A stretch of 64,000 nt of DNA, taken from NCBI RefSeq assembly GCF_018687715.1, contig NC_056766.1:3803501-3867500 (forward strand), in the 5' to 3' direction. Below, piece after piece: positions 22,499 through 32,559 of this stretch. Position numbers and translations under genes: made by a program. The notes beneath the pieces were generated by a model. That model had not been told where the DNA came from. It saw only the letters and a program-made list of their open reading frames with translations, and ran no database searches. The DNA comes from Carya illinoinensis (lineage: Eukaryota > Streptophyta > Magnoliopsida > Fagales > Juglandaceae). Position 1 is the first letter of the stretch, and each line of letters starts with the position of its first letter.

Positions 22499-23578
22499 TG
22501 AAAAAGCAGTGGTTCTACCCAACACTACACCTAGAGGGGGGTGAATAGGTGTAATCTAATTTTTATGGCCTTTTGAAAATTAATCAAACAAGCAGTTAAT
22601 AAATGAATCAAATAACACAAATAATCAACACATGATTTTGTTCACGGAGTGGAAACTCATTTGAAGAACATCTTCAAAATCTAAAACCACTCCGGGTGTA
22701 AGACACCACCTCAAATCCACTATAGAAATTTTAGTTTGTTACAACCAATTTAGAGACACTCACAAAACCTTTGTAGTACCTAAACTTGGCTTGCAACACC
22801 ACGAGTGACCCACTCGATCTCTACACGCATGTAGTGTCGGAACTCCGACCTTCCTATAGCTTCCCACGAGAACCTCTCGATCTCTGCATCAACGGCAGCT
22901 CCGGACTCTTCCGGCCAACAAAAATGTCCACTTCAATGGACTCAAATAAGAGTTGATTTTGTGTGTTTTGTGGTGGAGTAGTGTTTATCCAAGAGAGAAT
23001 CAACCAAATGGGGGAGAGGTTGCTCTAAGAAGTTCTTGGAGGCCCTTAGGGTTTTTGCTCTGATTCTCCACACCTAGAACAGAAGTTAACATGTTCTATT
23101 TATAGTTCCCATCAGAATGAGGCGTTCAAAACCCTACATTGTAAGTGATCTGGAACATTGGCTCGAGCGAAGTGTCGAGTGAAGGTCGAGCGCCGAAATC
23201 TGCCTGAGTTCGCTCGAGCGCCATGTCGAGCGAGTATCGAGCGGTTGACTCTGCCTGAGTTAGCTCGAGCTCATGTCGAGCGAGGGTCGAGCGAAACACT
23301 CTGCCTGGGTTCGCTCGAGCTCAGTGTCGAGCGAGGGTCGAGCTGTTGAATCTGCCTGAGTTCGCTCGAGCCGTATGTCGAGCGAGGGTCGAGCGGTTGA
23401 ATCTGCCTGAGTTCGCTCGAGCTGTATGTCGAGCGAGGGTCGAGCGAAGTTGCTTCTTTTGACCAATAATGTGCACACTTCAAGCATACTTCAAGCCTTC
23501 TGCAACAACACTTGTTACAACACTATTTTACACAGGTTTTCACAAGAATATGCCAACACGCTCATTTTTCCCTCAACA
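22499..23578 (-). repeat. Copia-C LTR (3' LTR in element sense)
   Basis: 1,080 bp; starts TGAAAAAGCAGTGG and ends CCCTCAACA on the plus strand. In element sense it has a six-unit CTCGAG minisatellite, then a TATA box CTATAAATAG (23096-23105). It differs from its partner at only a handful of sites, indicating recent insertion. Confidence 0.92.
23161..23456. repeat. 51-bp CTCGAG minisatellite in Copia-C LTR
   Basis: Six units of 50-51 bp, consensus GCTCGAGC..TATGTCGAGCGAGGGTCGAGCG.TTGAATCTGCCTGAGTTC. Since 51 is a multiple of three, all frames stay open and give meaningless repeat proteins on both strands. The array lies about 55 bp from the TATA box, on its upstream side. Confidence 0.9.
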
Positions 23579-23590
23579 ATCTCCCCCTTT
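23579..23590 (-). other. Copia-C polypurine tract
   Basis: The minus strand reads AAAGGGGGAGAT, directly abutting the LTR, and is identical to the Copia-A tract at 6825-6836. Confidence 0.85.
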
Positions 23591-24010
23591 GGCATTTCTG
23601 TGACAAAACCTCTAACCTATACATATGACCTAATCCTAGCACACCCAACTAGATCCATATTCTTGAACATGTTGAAATATTTCTGCACACGCTTAGCAAA
23701 CGGTTAAACATACCCATTCACATATGCACAAAAACGTATTTGCAATTCTCAAATCATAATTCTCAAATCAAATCATAATTAGAAAAGAAATACTTCATTA
23801 AGCAACAAATCAGGAGTTCAAGAAACATTAGTCAAACAATCAGCAGCTAACAAGAAATATAAATCAACAGAAATAACCAAAAGCTGCTGTTCCCCCAAAA
23901 CAAAAAAAAGTGTTAGTACAAGTAACACTCCCCCTGAGTTAATACTGTACTACTCCCCCTCAACAATCTCAACAATATCTCCCCCTTTTTGTCACAAGAG
24001 GTCAAGGGTC
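23591..24010 (-). other. Copia-C 3' untranslated region
   Basis: Noncoding sequence between the extra gene and the PPT. Additional purine tracts appear on the minus strand (complements of ACTCCCCCTG near 23927 and ATCTCCCCCTTT near 23976), as is usual for SIRE-like 3' regions. Confidence 0.5.
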
Positions 24011-24939
24011 TCAATCATCACCATCGGCATCCTCAGTATCCTCATTAAGCTGCCTCTCGATGTCGTTGAAGCGTTGAGTCATAAGTTGCTACAGGTTATC
24101 AACTCTCACATCAAGACTGTGAACCGTGGCATCTATAGTATCGAACCGCGCTTCAAGACGGGCTAGATACTCAAGTACCTGCTGAATGGGCTCAGACGAG
24201 CCGAGGGCTGAGGAAGACGGCTGAGAGCTGGATGGAGCCGAGGTAGACGGCTGAGAACTGGATGGTCGGGAGCTCGAAGGCTGAGAGGAGGGAGCGGGAG
24301 GGTGCTCAACACGGATAGGATGTGGAGTTGTGTGAGCACGACTCAGCTGGACCGTCCTACGACCAATAGGAGCCTTAAGTGCAACTCTAGGCTCCTGAGG
24401 ATGGAAAGCAACGGATTGGGAGAGAGCGAGTCGTGTGATTAAACACGGTAAGGGCAAACCAGCAGACGGGCACGGTCAAGACCCACATCACTATTATGGC
24501 CTGTAGGATCTAAGTTCGTAAGAACAATCCTATTGAGAATGAGGTGATCTGGGGTAAAACGAGCAGTAAGGAAACTCGGGATAGTGCTCACGAGGGGCAT
24601 TTAGCAGAGTTGCTATCATGCCCAGAGTGACTCGGAAAACAACATTCCTGAGACTGACTTCAAACGAGTCATCAATAGATATGTCATGAATATTGGAGTA
24701 AAACTCCCTAACCATCTCCACAGAAGGAGTGGGATGACCAGTGGTCAATGCCTGCCACTGACGAGACTCAAAAATGCGAGGAATGATAGTCTCGGTAAGC
24801 TCACCTAATGTCACTTCACGCTCGACTATGGGAGTACGATGCGAGAAGTTCTCAGAGTATAACTCTTGGGCTCGGGTACTATGGAATTGCGCTTGAGCGG
24901 GTGCAGGGGGTTTTGGCGAGGACGAACACGTCGAGACAT
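24011..24939 (-). pseudogene. Copia-C extra 3' ORF, Transposase_32-like protein
   Basis: Sense-strand gene between gag and the 3' LTR. The ATG (24937-24939) lies shortly after an acceptor CTACAG (exon starts 24947). Recognisable parts, in shifted frames: a basic N-terminus; PIVEREVTLGEL; MVREFYSNIHD; FRVTLGMIATLLNAPREHYP; LPCLITRLALSQ; a Ser/Pro-rich linker of SSQPSSS repeats; and a coiled coil (VLEYLARLEARFDTID). The order matches the plant transposon-protein family Transposase_32 and the CACTA gene at 31057-32205. The middle of the domain is deleted and at least one frameshift and a TAG interrupt it. Whether the ancestral protein acted as an envelope-like or accessory factor is unknown. Confidence 0.6.
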
Positions 24940-24946
24940 AGTTTCA

Positions 24947-25566
24947 GCTGTAGACAGAGTCAACGACGTTAGACAAGGCTAAGGCAATGCAAAGACGTGA
25001 TGAATGCATGCATACTGACACAACAATGCCAACCATTTGCAAGCCAATTCATGTGCATGACTCATGTGCATGACACATATGCAAAGACAATGCCCAGCCA
25101 TTTACAAGCCAATGCCAACCCATGTGCAAACTCATATGCAATGACAATGCCAAGCCATTGGCAAGTCAATGCCAATTCTAAACCAAAACACCTTCAAAAC
25201 ATAATGCAATCCTAGTTAAACGATGTCCCAAACCTAGGATAGACATGAAATAGATATGGGAACAATGCTATGCCAATGTATGATGAAAAAGAGAATACAA
25301 ACTTCATTTAGGCATTTTATCGAACACTTGGAGTGCATCCAAGTGGGAAACTCGGGCATAAGTCCATGGGAGTTCCAAAAACCTCCTAAATACACTCAAA
25401 ATCCCAACAATGACTCCATACGAGCCTCAATACACCAAAAGAAATGGAAAACAATCGAAGAAAACACTCAAAGACCGAATCCGAAACCCATATGCACACA
25501 ACACACGGAAAACAATCAAACTAAAAGCACCAAATCATGAAAATACAAGAGAGAAAGGGATTTACC
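24947..25566 (-). other. Candidate intron of the Copia-C 3' gene
   Basis: Donor ATCAAG|GTAAAT (exon edge 25566) and acceptor TGTCTACAG|CTG (exon starts 24947) on the minus strand. The interior contains imperfect repeats of TGCCAA(G/C)CCATTTGCAAG type (25030-25190). Copia-B has a parallel donor ATCAAG|GTAAGT and acceptor at 44210-44586. Confidence 0.45.
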
Positions 25567-25800
25567 TTGATTTGGAGATGATTTCGGAAGGAAAACACTC
25601 GATTAAACGAAGAAATTTGAGAAAAGAGGAAGAAAATCGCACGGAATGGGAGAAAAACTGGAAAAAGGCCACTGTGCTCGAGCGGCTCGAGCGGCGCTCG
25701 AGTTTTATACCTGGCATTAGCTCGAGCGAACTTAAAACCCTCGAGCGGCTGTCGAGCGGGTTTCGCTCGAGCGGGGTCGAGCGATGGTCGAGCGAGACCA
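25567..25800 (-). promoter_or_regulatory. Internal promoter of Copia-C with CTCGAG repeats
   Basis: On the minus strand, CTCGAGCG-type repeats (25676-25795) surround a TATA box GTATAAAAC (25702-25710). A pyrimidine-rich leader follows to the donor at 25566. It repeats the layout of the LTR promoter and could drive the 3' gene independently of the LTR. Confidence 0.55.
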
Positions 25801-26637
25801 CCAGAAAAACACATTTTGCCCAGTTTTGAAGCACACAACACTCACATGACTTGGACAAATACTGGGAAAGTCAATTTTCACACCAAGAGTACATATCAAA
25901 TGTAGAGAAGCATCATATTCCCATAAAACACGCAGTTTAAAACAAAGTATCACAAGTAATATAGACGTGCGTGTTTAAAGCGGTCCTTGCTCAATCAAGA
26001 AATTTCAACCGTAAGGTGTGAGTGGGGTTGGGCTGAACATGAAACCATAAGTGCTTGGGAAGCTCATTCAAGACACAGAAAGTCAAACCTAATGCTGCTA
26101 GGACCTGAATCTTTCTGTTTAAATACTTGTCTCAGTATGTTCAAGAAAACAGAAAACTTATTCTGTTTTTCACTCTTTTATTTATTTATTTATTTATTTA
26201 TTACAACTTCACTTTTTCTTTTCCTTTTGAGATACCATATTTTTGCACAAGCAAACCATGATGAGGTCATCTAGCCCGTGGTCAATTCTGTATGTAGGTA
26301 GAGCTTCCTACCACTTTTGATTGCCTCCCCAATGAACTCACAAGTGGTGAAATGTCAATTGACCGAGTTTGGAGTGAAGTGTGTGATGCTAGTCACAGAT
26401 TACAAGAGATACTCATGTTTCAAACCTTTGTAAAATATAGGTATATGATACAAATCTCAAAAGACACATGCACTTAGATTTTAGAATTAACAACCCCACT
26501 ATTATATAGCGCAATCATGGAGTGCATGTACGAGTAGCAAACAACGACAAAGAAACTAGACAACAACAAAAAAACAAACAACAACAAAATAAAACAAAAA
26601 TGCATGTAATGTATGTAATGCATGTAATGCATACCTG
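25801..26637 (-). other. Copia-C noncoding region after gag
   Basis: No pol sequence. It contains a TTTA microsatellite (near 26180-26203) and CAACAAAA and TGCATGTAATG short tandem repeats (26560-26632). Confidence 0.5.
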
Positions 26638-28613
26638 TCAGTCTACAGCACCAAAGCCATGTGTGGCTTGCGTCTTTCCCTTCTGGATGATCCACCTTGG
26701 TATCCATTTTCTTGAGAAGGGCTTTTCAATTCTCTTGGTGTGCCTCTTAAGCTTAAAACAGTTTGGTCGGATGTGACCAATCTTAACACAATGATGACAC
26801 ACGGGACTAGCTTTGTGAACTCTTTGTCTCAAGAAGGTTGAGACATTCTTTGGGTCATTCATGTAATTCTTACCCCTTCCAGAAGGATAAGCAGTTCTAC
26901 TGTTAATGAATGCAGGAGCATGCACAAAGTGACTCATTAATTTAAAACAGTTTGGTCTAATATGGCCTAGCTTCCCACAGTGATGACATATGGGGCTCAT
27001 GTTGCGAGCTCCTTGTCTTTTGGGAGGAGGAACAGACTTTTGCACTTGCAAAGGCTTCTTACCCTTTTCAGATGGATGAGCCTTCCTTTTCTCAGTCATT
27101 TCAGGAACAAACACTGTGGTTCTCACATTTTTAACCAAGGCTTTTGAGCTTGAAGGAGCATCAGGATTCTCTTCAAAATAGCCTAAACCACTCTTATCAC
27201 TAGAGGACTTTCCTAAACTTAGGAGTTTGTCAAGCTGGTTTGTCCCAATGGAGAATTTCTGCAACTTAGTATTTAACAAAGTTAGCTCATTTTCATGAGT
27301 TGTCACTTTATCTTTCAAAGTCACATTCCTCTTTTGCAACTCATCTGTTAGACCAATGGCTTCTCTTAGTTTGCCCTAAAGTCCTTCATTTTCTCTTTTG
27401 CATAAATCTATTTCCTCAATATGTGCTTTATTGAGTTTCCTCAATTTCACACATTCCTTATACAACTTCTCATAGATTTCCTGCAAGTCATCTTCATCCC
27501 CGGATTCATTTTCAGAAACACTCTCAATTTCAACCACAGATTCATTGCTATGACTTTTTCCTGCAACAGAGGAAGTGAAAGCCATGTAGTTGAGATTTTT
27601 CTTCCTGGGAGAACTCTCTTGTGAGTCACTTGACTCAGACTCACTATCAGTCAAGGAAGCAGCATTAGCTTTCTCTTTGGCCTTTTTGTAATTCGCACAC
27701 TCAAGTCGAATATGACCAAAACCATGACATTCATGGCACTGAATATTGTCATTGACAGCTCTAGTTTCTCTCTTATACCTCCCTTCTCGGTTTTCTGAAC
27801 TAGAACCTCCATTGAAACCCTTGAACCTCTCTTCTCCTGTCTTGGGTTTTTCTGGGCAAACATCTTCCTGAATGTTTTAGCATAAAATGCTATCTCCTTG
27901 TCACTCATGGCAAGTTCGTCAGAAGATTCACTAGACTCCTCTCTAATAACATTGAGGGCTATGGACTTGTTTTTCTTATCCATAGGAAGAGTATGTTCAT
28001 AGGTTTGTAAGGAACCTACCAACTCTTCAATTCTCATGTTGTCCAAGTCTTTGCTTTCTTCTATTGCAGTGACTTTGGGACGAAATCTCTCTGGAAGAGA
28101 TCTAAGGACTTTTCTCACAATTCTGTCCTCAGGAATTCTATCCCCTAAATTAAAACGAGAATTGACAATATCATTAAGTTTGCTATAGAAGCCATCAAAA
28201 GTTTCATCATCCTTCATCCTAAGTTCTTCAAAGTTGGTGGTCAGCATTTGAAGTTTAGAATTCTTTACAGCCTTGGTACCTTCATGGGTAACCTCAAGAA
28301 TGTCCCATGCCTCTTTGCAATTTTCACACATGGAGATTCTCTTGAACTCCTCCTGGGACACGGCCATGAACATTGCATTCAAGCCTTTGCTATTCCAACT
28401 ACACTCATTGACTTCATCCCTAGAGTAATTTTCCACACTCTTGGGGGTTTGGACTCCTTCAATGACTACAACCGGTTCTTTCCATCCCTTTGTTATGGAA
28501 GCCCACACTCGTTCATCCACAGACTTAAGGAAAGCTCTCATTCGAACTTTCCAATACGCATAGTTGCTTCCATCAAAAAATGGTGGAGATGTGAGTGATT
28601 GAGACCTATCCAT
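26638..28613 (-). pseudogene. Copia-C gag with duplicated C-terminal zinc knuckle
   Basis: Gag of the same group as Copia-A and -B. It starts at 28613 (MDRSQSLTSPPFFDGSNYAYWK). The UBN2 region is intact to about 27855, where a frameshift occurs. The first knuckle, CHECHGFGHIRLEC, lies in the next frame (about 27737-27695), followed by an acidic Ser-rich stretch and a coiled coil. An in-frame TAG at 27376-27378 interrupts, then the frame continues to 26638. Unusually, the C-terminal knuckle is present twice (CHHCGKLGHIRPNC and CHHCVKIGHIRPNC), each followed by FKL, about 55 residues apart, pointing to an internal duplication. It ends in HGFGAVD*, at the gag/pol junction. Confidence 0.85.
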
Positions 28614-28668
28614 TTAAACCACTACAGCAGGATCACACTCAGGAACTAAATCCTAGCGGAGTGAACCC

Positions 28669-28680
28669 GCTCTGATACCA
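28669..28680 (-). other. Copia-C primer binding site
   Basis: The minus strand reads TGGTATCAGAGC, two bases from the LTR at 28683: an exact initiator-tRNA-Met complement. Confidence 0.9.
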
Positions 28681-28682
28681 AT

Positions 28683-29763
28683 TGAAAAAGCAGTGGTTCT
28701 ACCCAACACTACACCTAGAGGGGGGTGAATAGGTGTAATCTAATTTTTATGGCCTTTTGAAAATTAATCAAACAAGCAGTTAATAAATGAATCAAATAAC
28801 ACAAATAATCAACACATGATTTTGTTCACGGAGTGGAAACTCATTTGAAGAACATCTTCAAAATCTAAAACCACTCCGGGTGTAAGACACCACCTCAAAT
28901 CCACTATAGAAATTTTAGTTTGTTACAACCAATTTAGAGACACTCACAAAACCTTTGTAGTACCTAAACTTGGCTTGCAACACCACGAGTGACCCACTCG
29001 ATCTCTACACGCATGTAGTGTCGGAACTCCGACCTTCCTATAGCTTCCCACGAGAACCTCTCGATCTCTGCATCAACGGCAGCTCCGGACTCTTCCGGCC
29101 AACAAAAATGTCCACTTCAATGGACTCAAATAAGAGTTGATTTTGTGTGTTTTGTGGTGGAGTAGTGTTTATCCAAGAGAGAATCAACCAAATGGGGGAG
29201 AGGTTGCTCTAAGAAGTTCTTGGAGGCCCTTAGGGTTTTTGCTCTGATTCTCCACACCTAGAACAGAAGTTAACATGTTCTATTTATAGTTCCCATCAGA
29301 ATGAGGCGTTCAAAACCCTACATTGTAAGTGATCTGGAACATTGGCTCGAGCGAAGTGTCGAGCGAAGGTCGAGCACCGAAATCTGCCTGAGTTCGCTCG
29401 AGCGCCATGTCGAGCGAGTATCGAGCGGTTGACTCTGCCTGAGTTAGCTCGAGCTCAGTGTCGAGCGAGGGTCGAGCGAAACACTCTGCCTGGGTTCGCT
29501 CGAGCTCAGTGTCGAGCGAGGGTCGAGCTGTTGAATCTGCCTGAGTTCGCTCGAGCCGTATGTCGAGCGAGGGTCGAGCGGTTGAATCTGCCTGAGTTCG
29601 CTCAAGCCGTATGTCGAGCGAGGGTCGAGCGAAGTTGCTTCTTTTGACCAATAATGTGCACACTTCAAGCATACTTCAAGCCTTCTGCAACAACACTTGT
29701 TACAACACTATTTTACACAGGTTTTCACAAGAATATGCCAACACGCTCATTTTTCCCTCAACA
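28683..29763 (-). repeat. Copia-C LTR (5' LTR in element sense)
   Basis: 1,081 bp, nearly identical to 22499-23578, including the minisatellite (29345-29641). Confidence 0.92.
29345..29641. repeat. 51-bp CTCGAG minisatellite, second LTR copy
   Basis: Six units matching 23161-23456 with a few substitutions, for example CTCAAGC for CTCGAGC in the last unit. Confidence 0.9.
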
Positions 29764-29768
29764 CTTAT

Positions 29769-30339
29769 CAATCTATAATATTAAGTATTTAAAATAGTAT
29801 AATATTTTATTTACAATCACTAATAGTGTTATACTTATAAGTTAGTATCACTATAAGTATAATACTAAGTATCACTAATAGTATAATACTAAGTGATATT
29901 AAAGTATAGATAGCATCAAAATATGAAAACTAATAATACTGTAATACTTTATAATATAGTCCAAGTACTTGGTTTATTATTAATATACAAACTAAATATA
30001 TTAGAAATATGTTTTTTATACATATAATTAATGCAATGTTTTACTATATACTTACTATATTTACTTTATAATGCAATGCTTTACACAATACTATTTTATA
30101 CTCATCTAATGCATAATATATATACTATTACATATATATATACTAGTTACTTACAATATATATAAGTAACTAGTATAAAACTCTATACTATCGATATATA
30201 GTTATCTAATATATATTATATATACTAGTGAGAAATTTTTTATTAGTACTAATACTAGTATTATATACTAGTATTACTAATATAAAACGTATTGTTTTAC
30301 CTCTTGTACTTATATATATATTTTTATGAAGTATTATAT
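29769..30339. other. AT-rich CACTA interior
   Basis: TA-rich sequence rich in TATACTAGT and AGTATTA phrases. It continues the similar TA-rich stretch at 22380-22498 from which Copia-C separated it. No gene is visible. Confidence 0.6.
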
Positions 30340-30565
30340 AATTCATTCGAACTTATACTCTTTTAATTCGAACTTATACCCTTTTAGTTCGAACTGATTA
30401 TACTTCCGTTCGAACGAAATTACGTTATTTAAATCGCGAACCAGTTTCTTCTCCATTCATTTCGTGCCTCCTCTCATTCGAACTTACTCTTCGATTCCTC
30501 CGCCGTTAGCAGCCACAACGCCGCCACCAACTCCGACCAACTCCTCAAATCTCCCAGAACAAGAG
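30340..30565 (+). promoter_or_regulatory. CACTA divergent promoter, plus-strand half, and 5' UTR exon
   Basis: Five TTCGAA motifs (30348-30482), a TTATTTAAAT TATA-like box near 30423 and a pyrimidine-rich leader end at a donor ACAAGAG|GTATGG (exon edge 30565). The same ACAAGAG|GT donor ends the minus-strand leader at 21981. A likely acceptor ATCAACAG lies at 31049, eight bases before the ATG at 31057. Confidence 0.55.
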
Positions 30566-30789
30566 GTATGGGTTAAATGAGCTTTATTTTTATTAGTTTT
30601 TTTGTTAGTTTTGGGGGGGTCAGATTTTGAATCAATCCGGCCCCATTTTGTTGTTTTGGGGCCAAATGACACAACTATAATCGGTAGAAATGATAGGGAT
30701 TTACTCCTAAATCATTTCTTCGATTAAAATATTGGATTCCTTGTGAAAAATGAATGTGTCGGTTCGGTTCTGAGTCGACTCAGCCATGT

Positions 30790-30965
30790 CTGTTTGGCTC
30801 AGGTTCGTTCGAATGAATATAAATTCCATTCGAATTAAATTTAGGTTCATTCGAATGGAATATAATTTTATTCGAATGGAGTTATCTGAGGTCATTCGAA
30901 TTAATTTTATGTTCATTCGAATGAATATAATTTAATTCGAATGGAATTAAAGGCCATTCGAATAA
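30790..30965. repeat. TTCGAA cluster in the leader intron
   Basis: About nine ATTCGAAT(T/G) motifs spaced roughly 15-25 bp apart within the intron between the leader exon and 31057. They are AT-rich variants of the terminal GTTCGAAC motif. Confidence 0.7.
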
Positions 30966-31056
30966 ACAGTTGTCAAACATGACAGCACAACATCATCATT
31001 CCTCTAATTCACTTTAATTAGATCACATATATATTTTATACATCAACAGTATACTA

Positions 31057-32205
31057 ATGGCAAGAAGCAGCGGAAGAAAACGTTCCAGACCCCAGATAGT
31101 CGAAAGTACCTCTGCAGCTCCTTGTCAGCCGGCCGTCAGGCCTATACTAGTTGAGCGGGAGATCATTCTAGGTGACTTCCGTGACCTCACTTGGGAGGGG
31201 CGGAGCATACATGACATCATCACCGATCGTGGATGGACCCCGATCTGTCGACAGAGGGGCACAACATATCTTGAGATGGTCGGTGAGTTTTACCGTGCCA
31301 TGGGTGAGCAGTCTGGTGATGCTCTATGCTATAACTTAGTAGTCCGGGGAGTGAGTATTATATTCTCTCCCCGCGTTATTGCTGAGTTTCTAGATTTGCG
31401 GCGAGAGCCTGGTGCCTATCCTGCAGCAGCAGCAGCGACTGCACCATCTGGAGAGGACACAACAGTCACATCCTCATCGCCAGAGCCAGATGTACAGGCC
31501 GCAGAGTTGGATGCTAGCTCGGATGATAGTGAGAGCGGTGATGAGGTACCTGATGATGGTCTCACAGACGATCAGGTTCGTGACCTAGTGCGAGACCCTG
31601 AGGCTCCTCCATATGATGGCAGTAAAGTGATCCGACAGGCCGACTGTATAGCATTTTTCAGAATGCTTAAATTGATTGTCGGGTATAACATTGATCCGAA
31701 AAAACACAAGACTGATTTCGGGATCGAGCTGGCCAGATTTTTGTTAAGGTTAGCATAGGGGGAGCCGATTGATCTGGCATTATATTTTTTCCTCCGCATT
31801 CGCACAGAGTCACGCTATTCGAGTGGAGGTAGTCTACCATTTGCGCTTTTGATATCTAACATCTTACTCCATTCAGGGGTTACAGTGACTTTGACTGAGC
31901 GGAGGTCGCCACAGATGGGGCCCGTTAACAAGATCACATTCAGTAAGAGCAAGGGTCACTTGTCGAAGACTCGTGTAGTCCTACAGGATCAGCCTCCGCC
32001 TACTGATCCAGCTTCTACTGCTGCTGCCCCTATTGAGAGACACCCTGCTGAGGCTACTCCAGATGAGGTACGAGCTATATTGGAGGACCACCGCGACATT
32101 TTATTGAGGGACTTCATTCAGCCCATGATGGAGAAGCTTAAGGACCTAGAAGGACGCTTGCAAACTTTACAGGAGGATTTTGATTTATATAATAAATATT
32201 GTTAG
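31057..32205 (+). pseudogene. CACTA Transposase_32-like protein gene
   Basis: A 383-codon frame broken only by TAG at 31756-31758. Basic N-terminus (ARSSGRKRSRP, probable nuclear signal), then PILVEREIILGDF, RGWTPICRQRGTTYLEMVGEFY, LVVRGVSIIFSPRVIAEFLDL, an acidic Ser/Asp linker, a second conserved block (IELARFLLRLA-stop-GEPIDLALYFFLRI, SLPFALLISNILLHSGV), a Pro/Ala linker and a C-terminal coiled coil (about 32070-32190). The block order is that of the plant Transposase_32 family. It shares the VERE(I/V)xLG and MVxEFY blocks with the Copia-C 3' ORF. The start is chosen at the first ATG after the acceptor. It is read away from the TNPD/TNPA genes, and its function is unknown. Confidence 0.7.
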
Positions 32206-32559
32206 TAATGTTTTTACTTTTTTATGTTGTATAGAACGTCTAACTCATTTTGGAATGTAATTAATGCAGTATAGTTTTTATTTTTAGTGTTTGCTAGCCT
32301 CTTTATTGTTAATTATATTTTCTTCTCATTATACTTAGTGTTCACCATAATTGAAAAAATGACACTATCTTTAAATTAATTAACTAAAATATTTTTAACT
32401 TAATTACATAAAATTAATTTATGAATTTGTAAATATTTTAATTCATTGTAAATCATAATATATAATATATAGAACTTTTTATTTACTTTGGAAATGATAA
32501 AAAATTAATAGAAAAAATATGTATTCTTACAATTTTAACAATATATCTTTTCAATTAAA
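32206..32559. other. CACTA 3' flank, AT-rich, no gene
   Basis: AT-rich sequence between the Transposase_32 gene and the right subterminal repeats, presumably its 3' UTR. Confidence 0.5.

Larger units (their letters stand above)
22499..29763 (-). mobile_element. Copia-C, gag-only LTR retrotransposon with extra 3' gene
   Basis: LTRs 22499-23578 and 28683-29763 with a perfect TSD CTTAT (22494-22498 and 29764-29768). The minus-strand orientation is fixed by the PBS (28669-28680) and the polypurine tract (23579-23590). Content in element order: gag (28613-26638), an internal promoter with CTCGAG repeats and TATA (about 25800-25566), and a spliced-looking Transposase_32-type gene (24939-24011). 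Protease, integrase, RT and RNase H are absent. It interrupts the CACTA's divergent promoter. All frames carry lesions. Confidence 0.92.

Noticed and set aside
23161..23456. Regular 51-bp repeats that could be mistaken for a CRISPR array or a repeat protein gene
   Set aside because: The units are contiguous without unique spacers, lie in a Copia LTR of a plant, and are open in several frames only because 51 is divisible by three.
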